Below, one piece after another: positions 49,646 through 58,310 of a stretch of DNA of 64,000 nucleotides. Source of the stretch: CAUZIB01 sp963663925 (GTDB taxonomy: Bacteria; Acidobacteriota; Vicinamibacteria; Vicinamibacterales; UBA8438); NCBI GenBank assembly GCA_965237405.1, contig OZ250139.1:3410001-3474000 (forward strand). Reading direction: 5' to 3'. The position numbers were made by a program, and so were the translations under genes. Below the pieces are notes generated by a model. It did no database searches and was not told the origin of the DNA. It worked only from the letters and a program-made list of their open reading frames with translations. Every line of letters begins with the position of its first letter. The first letter of the stretch is position 1.

Positions 49646-50392
49646 ATGAGGATGACGGTTGCGATCTGGATCGCGTCAGCACTGTTCACGGCTGCACTGC
49701 TTGCCCAGGCCATCTCTCCACCACGCATCAACGAAACAGTCATTCAGCTGGCGGGTGGCATCATGATGCCCTATGCAATTGCGGTTCCCCGAGACTTGGA
49801 GAGGGATGATCCGAGACCGCTCGTGCTCGCACTTCATCCAGGTGGGCGGGCGCCGTACTACGGGAGCCGCTTTATGCGTCGAATGGTCGAACCAGCGCTT
49901 CGACAGTGGAGGGCGATTATCGTCGCGCCAGACGTCCCGACTGAACGGTGGGCAAACGAAGAATCTGAGCAGGCGGTCATGACACTCGTCCAAGACGTGA
50001 TGACGAACCATGCGATCGACCGTTCACGCGTCTTGGTCACCGGCTTCAGCATGGGCGGGAGAGGCACGTGGTACCTGGCAACCCGTCAGGCCGACACCTT
50101 CACTGGAGCGATCCCGATTGCTGCGTCGCGGCGCGATGACCCGCTGGACGGCCTCGGCTCGATGCCCGTCCACATCATTCACAGCCCCAACGATAAAGTA
50201 ATTCCGTTTGGACCGGCCAAAGCAACCGCTGAACAACTCCGCCAACGAGGCCATGCCATTGAATTCATCGAAGTCACCGGGGCCGATCATCACAACATGG
50301 GTGCCTACATCGAACCCCTTCAACGGGCTGGGGCGTGGATGATAGAACGTTGGGATTCGGATAGTAGTAAGGAAGTAGGGAATAGACGTTAG
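49646..50392 (+). CDS. Exported alpha/beta-hydrolase (phospholipase/carboxylesterase-like)
   Basis: 248 residues from ATG 49646, which gives a signal peptide IWIASALFTAALLAQA. Nucleophile elbow VLVTGFSMGGRGTWYLA, Asp in IIHSPNDKVIPFGPAKAT, His in EVTGADHHNMGAYI make up the catalytic triad. The arrangement resembles dienelactone hydrolase and feruloyl-esterase-like polyhydroxybutyrate depolymerases of DUF/LpqC type. The substrate is unknown. It is divergent from gltX. Confidence 0.82.
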   Translation: MRMTVAIWIASALFTAALLAQAISPPRINETVIQLAGGIMMPYAIAVPRDLERDDPRPLVLALHPGGRAPYYGSRFMRRMVEPALRQWRAIIVAPDVPTERWANEESEQAVMTLVQDVMTNHAIDRSRVLVTGFSMGGRGTWYLATRQADTFTGAIPIAASRRDDPLDGLGSMPVHIIHSPNDKVIPFGPAKATAEQLRQRGHAIEFIEVTGADHHNMGAYIEPLQRAGAWMIERWDSDSSKEVGNRR

Positions 50393-50786
50393 GATGTGGT
50401 GGGAGTCGAATTGACTCGGTAAGTTATTGACAGTAAATGTCTTATGTTGTCGTTACTTATCGAGTTATACACAAATATCCGGTCTCTCTCGGATGTTTCT
50501 GCCGCTAAACCTACCCAAGTGAAGCTCGGGATGGGGGTTTAGATACCCCGGTCGACCTTTTCCGCTGGAACGATTACGTCAGATCCAAAAACCGCGGAGG
50601 GGGTCAGTCTATCTATATACCTGACCGAAATTTATAGCCGCCAATTTTCGGTTTCATCCGCCAATCGGTGGTCTGAACTAGTTGAGAGAGCCACGCAAAT
50701 CCTGAATTTGCCCAACTCCTGATCGATGGTACAAGGGGACGCTTGATATAAGGGACCCCCGGTACAAACAGCCGGCCAGCAGCCCG
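50393..50786. other. AT-richer intergenic stretch at the edge of an accessory patch
   Basis: About 390 bp with lower GC than its neighbours. No reading frame with recognisable protein similarity was found on either strand, and no tRNA. The start (GGAAGTAGGG, GTTAGGATG) is faintly like the purine-rich repeats elsewhere. It borders the phage-type relic and IS element, so it may be part of an old insertion. Confidence 0.4.
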
Positions 50787-51112
50787 GTGCGTCACCCACG
50801 AAAATGCACGGCGAGAAGCTCAAGGACTAAACAGCCGTGCGAGCGGTGGGCCATGAAGGGACAGACCGTCTGCATGGTTCACGGCGGCAAAGCCCCACAG
50901 CGATCGCGAAAGCTTAGGCGACGATGGAGCTGGCCGATATGCGGTTGCGTGGGCTGACGATGCCAGCCGTTGATGCCTTAGAGCGTTTACTGAGGGCGGA
51001 CTCAGAGGCGGTCGTGCTCGGTGCGGCGAAGGACGTGCTCGATCGCGGGAGCTTTAAAGCCGCCGACCGCGTCGAAGTGGAGACTGCGATTACGGTGAAA
51101 CGCCCCTGGTAG
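50787..51112 (+). pseudogene. Relic of a phage-type small protein with HGGxAPQ motif
   Basis: One frame from about 50787 reads RKCTARSSRTKQPCERWAMK then GQTVCMVHGGKAPQ, the Cys/His-HGG signature of small proteins common in phages and their islands. The continuation lies in another frame, where a TAG at 50915-50917 is followed by ELADMRLRGLTMPAVDALER and LGAAKDVLDRGSFKAADRVE, ending at 51112. One frameshift and one nonsense codon (CAG to TAG is the simplest) have broken it. In intact copies the tail helices follow HGG directly. Confidence 0.55.
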
Positions 51113-51131
51113 ATGACGCCACCAAAGAAAG

Positions 51132-51392
51132 TTACGGCTCACAGGCAGCTCGTGGGCAAGCAAACTCATCCTCGGGCAGAAACGTGAACTCCTCGTCCCC
51201 ACAAATCGCACGTCCCTCATCCCAGCTCATAATGTTTCCTGTCGAGTCAAAGTTCACCATCACTGGGTTGCAGTTCCCATTCCTCCAAATCAGTGTCAGT
51301 GGTATGTCCGGCTCAGCTAAATCGCTCGCGTCATCTGAGGTCACTGCCCACGACGGTTGATCGAGGAGTGTCAGCACCTCTGTCTTCGTCAT
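51132..51392 (-). CDS. Small protein with SmpA/BamE-like fold signature
   Basis: 86 residues. MTKTEVLTLLDQPSW resembles the GMTxxEVxxLLGxPxx start of SmpA/OmlA-type repeats, followed by a beta-hairpin IWRNGNCNPVMVNFDSTGNI. There is no signal peptide in this frame, and a stop lies just upstream, so the real N-terminus of an exported precursor may be missing. The C-terminus has three Cys. The function is unknown. It sits 165 bp from the IS element's left end. Confidence 0.5.
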   Translation of the reverse strand: MTKTEVLTLLDQPSWAVTSDDASDLAEPDIPLTLIWRNGNCNPVMVNFDSTGNIMSWDEGRAICGDEEFTFLPEDEFACPRAACEP

Positions 51393-51558
51393 GCCAGTAC
51401 CTCAACCCACTGGCCCGTTGTGATAACGGAGTCACCGTTCCGTCACCGCCAGGCTCTACTGCTGGTTCCTCGCCCACTCCACTCGGCAAACAGCTGTGCC
51501 TGGCTCAGGATAAACTCGTTATTCATCAGCGTGAGGGCCATCGCAATCGTCAAGCTAG

Positions 51559-53178
51559 CAGCCTGTCGGACTTGGGCGTGGCAAACGCGCGCGGAAGCGA
51601 CTTGGCACCTGTGTGAACGACGCCCTGTGTCTCTGTGCCGGGAGGGCCGCTTCGACCGAAACGGGGACTGTATTCCTGGCCATCGGTCGCTGACGGCGCC
51701 TGGAGGCCTTTCTGACGCCTCTGGTGGGTCGCGAACACGCCAAGTTCCGCTCCTTATAGCCCCGTCATGCCAGCCTGAGGTTGTGCAAGCGTCGGCAGTT
51801 ATACGCCAGCGTTACCAAGGCCCATTCGCCCTCCACCTTCTCGAGACCCCGCAGCAGAAACTGCCGGAAGCCCATCGCCTGCTTCACGATCCCGAACACC
51901 GGCTCCACCGTCTGCTTGCGCAAACGGTAATGCGCCCGGTGCTCCGGCAGTGCCATCTTCTGCTGCATCGACTTGATCCAGTCCGCCTGCGGCTCCTTCG
52001 CCAGCGGGTGCGGCGGCTCCGGTCGGAAGTCGTGCTGGCGCCGTTGGCCTTCCGCCCCCGTCGCCACCAACACCTCCACACCGCGACCTGCCAGTTGCGA
52101 CACCTCGCTGCCCGTCGCGTAGCCGCTGTCCGCCAGTACCCGATCCGCCGCGCCCAACGCCGCCGGGATCGCATCCACATCCGCCACCAACTCGTTGCGG
52201 TCGCTCGCGCACACGCTCACCCTAGCCCCCAACACCAACTGACTGCCGTCGGCATCCACCGCCGCCTGCGCGTTGTACGCCTGGCGGTACTCATGGCGCC
52301 GGCTCTTGCGCATCAGCGCACTGTCCGCGTCCGTCAGGTTGATCTGCTCCTCCGCCTCCGGCGCTTCCGTCGGCGGTTTGATGTGCCGACCCTTGCGCGA
52401 TCCCGTACGCCGCTCCCGCGCCGCCACCTTGCGCTCGTACTCCGCCCGCTCCGAGTCCGCACGCGCCTGCGCACGCCGTTCCAACTCCGCGCACGCACGG
52501 TCCAGCTTCACCCGCAGCTTGTCCCGCCGCGACAACTCCTCCGGCAGACCCTGCGGGTCCGGCGCGGCGTCCGTGTCGGCGTGCTCCGCCTGATCCAACA
52601 ACCCCTCGATCTCGCCTCGCAACTGCTCGCGCAACGCCCCCGCCCGGTCGTAGCGGAGGCTGTTGCGCTTATTCGCGTTCGCGTCCACCTTCGTCCCGTC
52701 CACGCTCACCGTCCCAACACGCAGCAGCTGCAGCTCCTTCGCCAGCAGCAGTACCTGCAGGAACGCCTCCGCTACCGCATCGAAGTTGCTGCGCCGGAAC
52801 GTGCAGATCGTGTCGTGGTCCGGGTGACAGTTCGCCGCCACGTACCGAACGCCAATGTCCCGATACGTCGCCCGCTCGATCCGACGCGAGCCGAAGATCC
52901 CGTTCGCGTAGCAGTACACCAGCAACGCCAGCATCATCCGCGGGTGATACTGCGCCGATCCGGTGCCCCGTTCGTTTACCTGGAACCGCTCCAGCGGCAC
53001 CCGTTCCACCGCCTCAACCACGAAGTGCGCCAGATCGTCCTCCGGCAGCCAATCGCGCAGGTCCGGCGGCAGCAAATACAGCTGCGACTGGTGCCGCTGT
53101 ACGAACTTCGGCATCTACTTCGACCTCCTCGACTCGACAAGCCCTATTATAAAACCCGGGCCTAAGTCCGACAGGCTG
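51559..53178. mobile_element. Complete IS1182-family insertion sequence
   Basis: 1620 bp bounded by 19-bp inverted repeats: left CAGCCTGTCGGACTTGGGC (51559-51577), right end the complement of CAGCCTGTCGGACTTAGGC, one mismatch. CTAG flanks both ends (51555-51558 and 53179-53182), consistent with a 4-bp target duplication. Since CTAG is palindromic, the exact ends could be shifted outward. One transposase gene fills it. Intact ends and frame suggest recent activity. Confidence 0.88.
51765..53114 (-). CDS. IS1182-family transposase
   Basis: 449 residues. N-terminal domain MPKFVQRHQSQLYLLPPDLR and DWLPEDDLAHFVVEAVERV, the usual start of this family. DDE catalytic residues: first Asp in VGTVSVDGTKVDANANK, second in RVLADSGYATGSEV, Glu in RLRKQTVEPVFGIVKQAMG. 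The frame is intact over its full length. The codon use is very GC-rich compared with the DNA just outside the element. Confidence 0.92.
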   Translation of the reverse strand: MPKFVQRHQSQLYLLPPDLRDWLPEDDLAHFVVEAVERVPLERFQVNERGTGSAQYHPRMMLALLVYCYANGIFGSRRIERATYRDIGVRYVAANCHPDHDTICTFRRSNFDAVAEAFLQVLLLAKELQLLRVGTVSVDGTKVDANANKRNSLRYDRAGALREQLRGEIEGLLDQAEHADTDAAPDPQGLPEELSRRDKLRVKLDRACAELERRAQARADSERAEYERKVAARERRTGSRKGRHIKPPTEAPEAEEQINLTDADSALMRKSRRHEYRQAYNAQAAVDADGSQLVLGARVSVCASDRNELVADVDAIPAALGAADRVLADSGYATGSEVSQLAGRGVEVLVATGAEGQRRQHDFRPEPPHPLAKEPQADWIKSMQQKMALPEHRAHYRLRKQTVEPVFGIVKQAMGFRQFLLRGLEKVEGEWALVTLAYNCRRLHNLRLA

Positions 53179-53183
53179 CTAGC

Positions 53184-53396
53184 GTTGTGCATTGACCTAT
53201 CCTAGAAAGCTACTAATTATCGCTGTTTTAGTTGGTAGGTTCGGTGGCGGACCCCACCCTCTTACGCGGCGCACGCCAGAAGTCAACCACGCTCACCGCG
53301 ACGAAGAGATCCGCTTGATGAACGTCTTGTAGAACCTCGAGCGATCCACCGGCACTCATCCTTCGTGACGCTAGCCATCAACGAGCGGAACGGGCT
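53184..53396. other. Non-coding gap between IS element and the E2 gene
   Basis: 213 bp with no credible reading frame. The left 10 bp contain an ATG on the reverse strand (53192-53190) that would join, without the IS, to the frame MHNASLTIAMALTLMNNEFI on the other side. That frame resembles the C-terminal helix of DUF1553-type proteins. Confidence 0.3.
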
Positions 53397-54644
53397 CTAG
53401 TCGAACAGCGACGCAGGCGACTCAATCAGACGCCTGATTTCTTTGAGAAGCTCGCCACCGATTGCACCATCGATAACCCGATGATCGGCTGACAGCGTCA
53501 GCGTGGCGAGCTGTCCGATCTCGATCGAACCGTCGCGGACCACGGGACGACTCGTCACGGCGCCAACACCGAGAATGCAGCTTTGCGGTGGGTTCACGAT
53601 GGCGTACAGGCTGGTCACCTCGAACATGCCGAGGTTGGAAATCGTGAAGGTCCCACCCGTGTACTCATCTGGATTCAGCCGACCGTCCCGCGCCCGTTCG
53701 CTCAATTCTCTCAGCTCCGATGAGATTGCGTCGAGGCGCTTCTGGTTGGCATCCCGTATAACCGGCGCGACGAGACCGCCGGATGTGTTCACGGCGACCG
53801 CCACGTTGGACGCCGCATACATCCTCACCCGATCGCCGTGCCAGACCGCGTTGGCCGCTGGGACCTTCTGCAGCGCAAGCGCCGCCGCGCGAACCACGAC
53901 AGCCGTAATCGTAACGTGGTTTTCCTGCGCGTTGTGCCGTCGGCGCCGGTCGACGATATCGGTCATGTCACACTCAGCCGAGAGATAGAAGTGTGGAATC
54001 GTCCGCTTCGATTCGGCCATGCGCTTGGCTGTGACGCGCCGCATTGTTGAAAGTGAAGACTCCGTGTAGGCCGGGAGTTTCGCCTTTCGGCTGAGCGCTC
54101 GATCGACATCGCGCTTCTCGATGCGGCCACTCTGACCGCTACCAGCCACGCCAGCTAGGTCGAGACCCGCTGCCGCTGCCATGTTTCGGGCCAACGGTGT
54201 CGCGTCCACCTCGGGAATGACATCAGCACCAACGTTAGATGAAATCGGTGGTTCCGGATCGGGTGGCTGGACTGCCGGCGACTGCGCCACCGGCTCGGCC
54301 GAGATTATCAGCTGGGATACCGGCTCGACGACTTCTGCCGGGGCCTCGGCTGCAGCGGTAGTCTCGACTTCAGGGGAAATCTCAACCGCGACGTCACCTT
54401 CGACTTCGTCATCATCGATCACGGCGAGTACAGCCCCGACCTCGACGTCTGTCCCAGCACCCACGACGACCTCACGCAGCACGCCCGAGACTGGAGCCTC
54501 GATTTCGACGGTGGTCTTGTCGGTGTCCACCTCCACGATCGCATCTCCGGCGGACACGCGATCGCCCGGCTGCTTGAGCCACATGGTGACCGTCGCCGAT
54601 GTCATCGACTCGGCGAACTCGGGAAGCTTCAGCTCGGTCGTCAT
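53397..54644 (-). CDS. 2-oxoacid dehydrogenase E2 component (dihydrolipoamide acyltransferase)
   Basis: 415 residues from ATG 54644, which shares one base with the E1 stop (TAATG). Domains: one lipoyl domain at residues 1-80 with the lipoylated Lys43 in VEVDTDKTTVEIE; an acidic Ala/Glu-rich linker; a subunit-binding domain (DATPLARNMAAAAGLDLAG, SGRIEKRDVDRAL); and a catalytic domain ending with LSADHRVIDGAIG, where the His is catalytic. It carries acyl groups from E1 to CoA. No E3 gene is next to it. Confidence 0.92.
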   Translation of the reverse strand: MTTELKLPEFAESMTSATVTMWLKQPGDRVSAGDAIVEVDTDKTTVEIEAPVSGVLREVVVGAGTDVEVGAVLAVIDDDEVEGDVAVEISPEVETTAAAEAPAEVVEPVSQLIISAEPVAQSPAVQPPDPEPPISSNVGADVIPEVDATPLARNMAAAAGLDLAGVAGSGQSGRIEKRDVDRALSRKAKLPAYTESSLSTMRRVTAKRMAESKRTIPHFYLSAECDMTDIVDRRRRHNAQENHVTITAVVVRAAALALQKVPAANAVWHGDRVRMYAASNVAVAVNTSGGLVAPVIRDANQKRLDAISSELRELSERARDGRLNPDEYTGGTFTISNLGMFEVTSLYAIVNPPQSCILGVGAVTSRPVVRDGSIEIGQLATLTLSADHRVIDGAIGGELLKEIRRLIESPASLFD

Positions 54645-57040
54645 TACTGGGTTTGGCTCACCAAGAGGCGAGCGGTGGCGGCGATGATCGCCTCTGTGTC
54701 CAGTCCGTAGGTGCGATAAAGATCGGGGATGTCGCCTGACTGGCCGAAGCGGTCGACGCCGAGCGAAACGACCCGGTGCTGACAGACCGACCCCAGCCAC
54801 GAGAGAGTGGCCGGATGCCCATCGAGCACCGTCACCAGACCGGCCGTACTGGGCAACGCCCCAAGCAACGTTTCAATGGGGGAAGGTTCCGAATCTGGCG
54901 CCTGACGCTGACTGGACGACCAAGCGTGGTAGAGCCGGTCGACCGACGTCACGGCCAAGAGACCGATACCGGGCAGGTCCTCGCTCATCTGGCGGTGCGC
55001 CTCCTGCGCTTCGGAAAGAACGGGACCGCACGAGACGAGCGCAACCTCGGCGTCAGCGGCTGGCTCGACGAGCCAATACGCTCCATCGAGGATAGCTGTC
55101 TTGTCGGCTTTGGTCAGCAACCGTACTGGCTGCGGGAGCACCCGAGTCGAGAGCCGGAGATACACGGCTCCACCATCGGGCTCCTGAAGGTGTTCGAAGC
55201 TCCACCGCATCATCTCCGCCAGTTCATCAGCGTACGCCGGCTCGAACATGGTCAGCCCTGGTTGGCCCAGACCGACGAGCGGCTGGTAGACGGACTGGTG
55301 CGCTCCACCTTCGGGAGCGAGGGAAATTCCCGATGGCGTTCCAGCTAAGATGAAGCGTGCTTCCTGGTAGCAGGCATAGTTCAGCGCATCGAGGCCTCGA
55401 CTAATGAACGGGTCGTAAATGGTCCCGATGGGAATCAGACGCTCCCCAAATAACGGACCCGAAAGCCCTAGGGCGGCCAGCAGAATAAAAAGGTTGTTCT
55501 CCGCAATACCGAGCTCTATGTGCTGACCGGTAGGCGAAATCTCCCATTTCAGAGCCGACACGATCCGCTGAGTCTTAAAGACATCGCTGTGCTGCTGACT
55601 CCCAAAGATACCCCGCTTGTTGACCCACGACCCAAGGTTGGTCGACACCGTCACATCGGGAGACGTTGTGACAATCTTGTCAGCGAGCGCCGGATGTTGT
55701 CTCGACAAGTCGGCGAGCACTCGACCGAATGCCTCTTGGGTCGAGGTGGAGTCACCAGGCGGAGTGTCGAACTGGCTCGGCACCGTGATGCGCGGGACCG
55801 CCGGCCTCTCGGACTCGGGTAGTCGCTGATTAAACGGCACCGATGCCAAGAACGCGCGCAACTCACGCTCGGACGTCTTCAGCCCTGCGAACGGGTCCCA
55901 CTCCTCACCATCGCGGATGTTCATATCTCGCTTCAGCGATGCCATCTGAGCTTCGGTCATCAGACCCGCGTGGTTGTCCTTGTGTCCCTCAAACGGCAAC
56001 TGGTGACCCTTAATCGTGTAGGCAATGAAGCAAGTTGGGCGATCGTCATCGATAGCGTGAAAGCCGTCGAGTAATGTCTCCAAATCATGCCCCGCCAAGT
56101 TCGTCATCAGTCGATGCAACGACGCGTCATCATGGTGATCAAGCACCTTGGCAATCCCGGCGACCTCACCAAGCTCACGAGTCAGCCGATCGCGCCAAGC
56201 TTGCCCACCTTGATAGGCGAGCGCCGAGTACAAGGAATTAGGGCACGCGTCAATCCACTCACGCAGAGCAGCGCCACCGGGTTCCGCAAAGGCTGCGTTT
56301 AACAGCGTGCCGTACTTTAGGACGACAACCCGCCACTCGACTGCCTCGAACAAGTGCTCCAGCCGTTCTGAAAATCGATCGACCATGACGGAGTCGAGGC
56401 TCTGTCGGTTGTAATCGATCACCCACCAGACGTTCCTGGCGTCATGCTTCCACGACTCGAACAGCGCTTCAAAGACGTTCCCCTCATCAAACTCGGCGTC
56501 GCCCGCCAACGCGACCATCCGCCCGATGGACTTCGATGTACCTAGACCCCTCAACCGCAAGTAATTCTGGACGAGCGCGGCAAACGCGGTCATCGCGACA
56601 CCGAGTCCAACGGAACCGGTCGAAAAGTCGACGTCATCGGCATCCTTCGTTCGCGAGGGATACGCCTGCGCGCCACCCAGTGCCCGAAACTGCATCAAAC
56701 GCTCTCGAGTCTGTCGGCCGAAGAGATACTGGATCGCGTGAAAGACCGGGCTGGCGTGTGGCTTCACCGCCACCCTGTCATCCGGCCGCAAGACATCGAA
56801 GTAGAGGGCCGTCATAAGGGTCGAAACCGACGCGCAAGACGCTTGATGCCCACCGACCTTGAGCCCATCGCGGGCCGGGCGCACGCGGTTCGCGTGGTGG
56901 ATCATCCACGACGCCAGCCACAGCACCTTCTGCTCGAGCAACCGGAGATACGCGAGGTGCTCGGGAGCACGTTTCGGCTGATGGGCAACAGGCGATGACT
57001 GTGTGGCCATTGGATCACTGTGAATGATAACGGGATTCAT
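54644..57040 (-). CDS. Homodimeric-type 2-oxoacid (pyruvate) dehydrogenase E1 component
   Basis: 798 residues (ATG 57040; ATG 57010 is an alternative). A transketolase-like ThDP enzyme in the AceE manner with both halves in one chain. N-terminal ThDP motif VALAGDAEFDEGNVFEALFE then VIDYNRQSLD, in place of the strict GDG...NN. Central TCFIAYTIKGHQLPFEGHK and C-terminal pyrimidine half QHIELGIAENNLFILLAALG. It is ~90 residues shorter than E. coli AceE. It decarboxylates the oxoacid and loads E2. The actual substrate is likely pyruvate but is not proven. Confidence 0.87.
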   Translation of the reverse strand: MNPVIIHSDPMATQSSPVAHQPKRAPEHLAYLRLLEQKVLWLASWMIHHANRVRPARDGLKVGGHQASCASVSTLMTALYFDVLRPDDRVAVKPHASPVFHAIQYLFGRQTRERLMQFRALGGAQAYPSRTKDADDVDFSTGSVGLGVAMTAFAALVQNYLRLRGLGTSKSIGRMVALAGDAEFDEGNVFEALFESWKHDARNVWWVIDYNRQSLDSVMVDRFSERLEHLFEAVEWRVVVLKYGTLLNAAFAEPGGAALREWIDACPNSLYSALAYQGGQAWRDRLTRELGEVAGIAKVLDHHDDASLHRLMTNLAGHDLETLLDGFHAIDDDRPTCFIAYTIKGHQLPFEGHKDNHAGLMTEAQMASLKRDMNIRDGEEWDPFAGLKTSERELRAFLASVPFNQRLPESERPAVPRITVPSQFDTPPGDSTSTQEAFGRVLADLSRQHPALADKIVTTSPDVTVSTNLGSWVNKRGIFGSQQHSDVFKTQRIVSALKWEISPTGQHIELGIAENNLFILLAALGLSGPLFGERLIPIGTIYDPFISRGLDALNYACYQEARFILAGTPSGISLAPEGGAHQSVYQPLVGLGQPGLTMFEPAYADELAEMMRWSFEHLQEPDGGAVYLRLSTRVLPQPVRLLTKADKTAILDGAYWLVEPAADAEVALVSCGPVLSEAQEAHRQMSEDLPGIGLLAVTSVDRLYHAWSSSQRQAPDSEPSPIETLLGALPSTAGLVTVLDGHPATLSWLGSVCQHRVVSLGVDRFGQSGDIPDLYRTYGLDTEAIIAATARLLVSQTQ

Positions 57041-57122
57041 CTGAACAGCGATTGCTAGATATTGGTCCTATTCACAAATAAACAGAATATTATTGCTAGT
57101 AAAGTAGATATATTCATTATAT
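57041..57122. promoter_or_regulatory. AT-rich divergent promoter region between E1 and the Lrp-like regulator
   Basis: 82 bp, strongly AT-rich (ATATTATTG, TAGATATATTCATTATATATG). It must contain promoters for both genes. Lrp/AsnC proteins bind such AT-rich curved sites. I see no ribosome site before the regulator's ATG at 57123, so its mRNA may be leaderless. Confidence 0.45.
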
Positions 57123-58118
57123 ATGGCTAATAACGTCGAAAATATCGACCTACGAATCCTGTCCCGTCTCCAGCATGACGCTCGAATCTCTAATCTCCAG
57201 CTCGCCAGCGACGTTGGTATATCGGCTGGCTCCTGTGCGCGAAGGATCCGTACTCTCGAAGCTGACGGCGTGATCCGTCGATACGTGACCCTGCTCGAAC
57301 CGAAAGCGGTTGGACTTGGGGTGACGGTCTTCGTTGAGTTGTCCTTGAACCTGCAGCGTGAAGCGCTGCTGGAAGCGTTCGAGGAAGCAGTCATCGGACG
57401 GCCCGACGTGCTGGAGTGTTATTTGATGACCGGTGATGCGGACTACATGCTCCGTGTCGTAACAACCGATGTTCAGGGCTACGAACGCTTTCTGAAGACG
57501 TCGCTCACACGAATCGACGGAGTGGATCGGATCAAGTCGAGCTTTGCGCTGAAGCGATTGAAGTACTCCACCGCGCTCCCGCTGGAAACCGACGCGCCAC
57601 AAACGGTTCGCAGCGGGCGGAGGTTGGCTCGGACCAGTCGTCCGGCAGCGCTAGCGACACTCGACGAGATCGACATCAACATCCTGAGTTGTCTTCAGGA
57701 TCAGGCGCGCCTGTCAAATGTTGATCTCGCTGATCGGGTGGGCCTGACCCCGGCTCCATGCCTCAGGCGCGTCCGCGCACTCGAACACGCTGGCGTGATC
57801 CAGCGGTATGCAGCACTCGTCGAACCGGGCGCCGTCCAGCTCGGCGTGGCCATCTTCGTTCGGATCACGCTGGTCCAACAGGTCGAAAAGCGGCTCGAAA
57901 CTTTCGAGGCGGCAATCCGGCATCATCCTGAGGTCATGGAGTGCTATCTAATGACCGGCGATGCGGACTACTTACTGAGGGTCGTCGTCCCGGACGTCGA
58001 ATCATACGAGCGCTTCTTGGACACGGCACTCACCAGAACCGCTGGAGTGGCGAGCATTAAATCAAGCTTTGCGCTGAGGCAGGTGAAATATTCGACCGCA
58101 CTTCCACTTGCGTCCTGA
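57123..58118 (+). CDS. Double Lrp/AsnC-family regulator (two full units in one chain)
   Basis: 331 residues made of two complete Lrp/AsnC modules. Unit 1 (1-155): IDLRILSRLQHDARISNLQL, then HTH GISAGSCARRIRTLEADGVI, and RAM domain ECYLMTGDADYMLRVVTTDV. Unit 2 (175-331): IDINILSCLQDQARLSNVDL, RVRALEHAGVIQRY, and ECYLMTGDADYLLRVVVPDV. Both units end with YSTALPL. Standard Lrp proteins are ~155 residues and act as dimers, so this is a covalent pseudo-dimer from tandem duplication. It is divergent from E1-E2, which it probably regulates in response to an amino or oxo acid. Confidence 0.88.
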   Translation: MANNVENIDLRILSRLQHDARISNLQLASDVGISAGSCARRIRTLEADGVIRRYVTLLEPKAVGLGVTVFVELSLNLQREALLEAFEEAVIGRPDVLECYLMTGDADYMLRVVTTDVQGYERFLKTSLTRIDGVDRIKSSFALKRLKYSTALPLETDAPQTVRSGRRLARTSRPAALATLDEIDINILSCLQDQARLSNVDLADRVGLTPAPCLRRVRALEHAGVIQRYAALVEPGAVQLGVAIFVRITLVQQVEKRLETFEAAIRHHPEVMECYLMTGDADYLLRVVVPDVESYERFLDTALTRTAGVASIKSSFALRQVKYSTALPLAS

Positions 58119-58310
58119 GGGACGCCAGAGCGGCGATGCTGTTAACCGAAGAACACCTCTCTAATCCTGACTATCGGATTCTGATCCAGGACGTCTCAAC
58201 GAGCGGCCTCACATCCGCCTTGAACGCCTGGACACAGGCGACGCCGGACACGAGCCTCACGAGTAGCAACGTGAGAAACGGCGAATGCGTTCGGTTCACT
58301 TTGCCGATCG

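Noticed and set aside
51357..53165. 602-codon forward open frame across the IS element
   Set aside because: It is the complement of the transposase gene, with Arg/Leu/His-rich low-complexity translation and no family motif.
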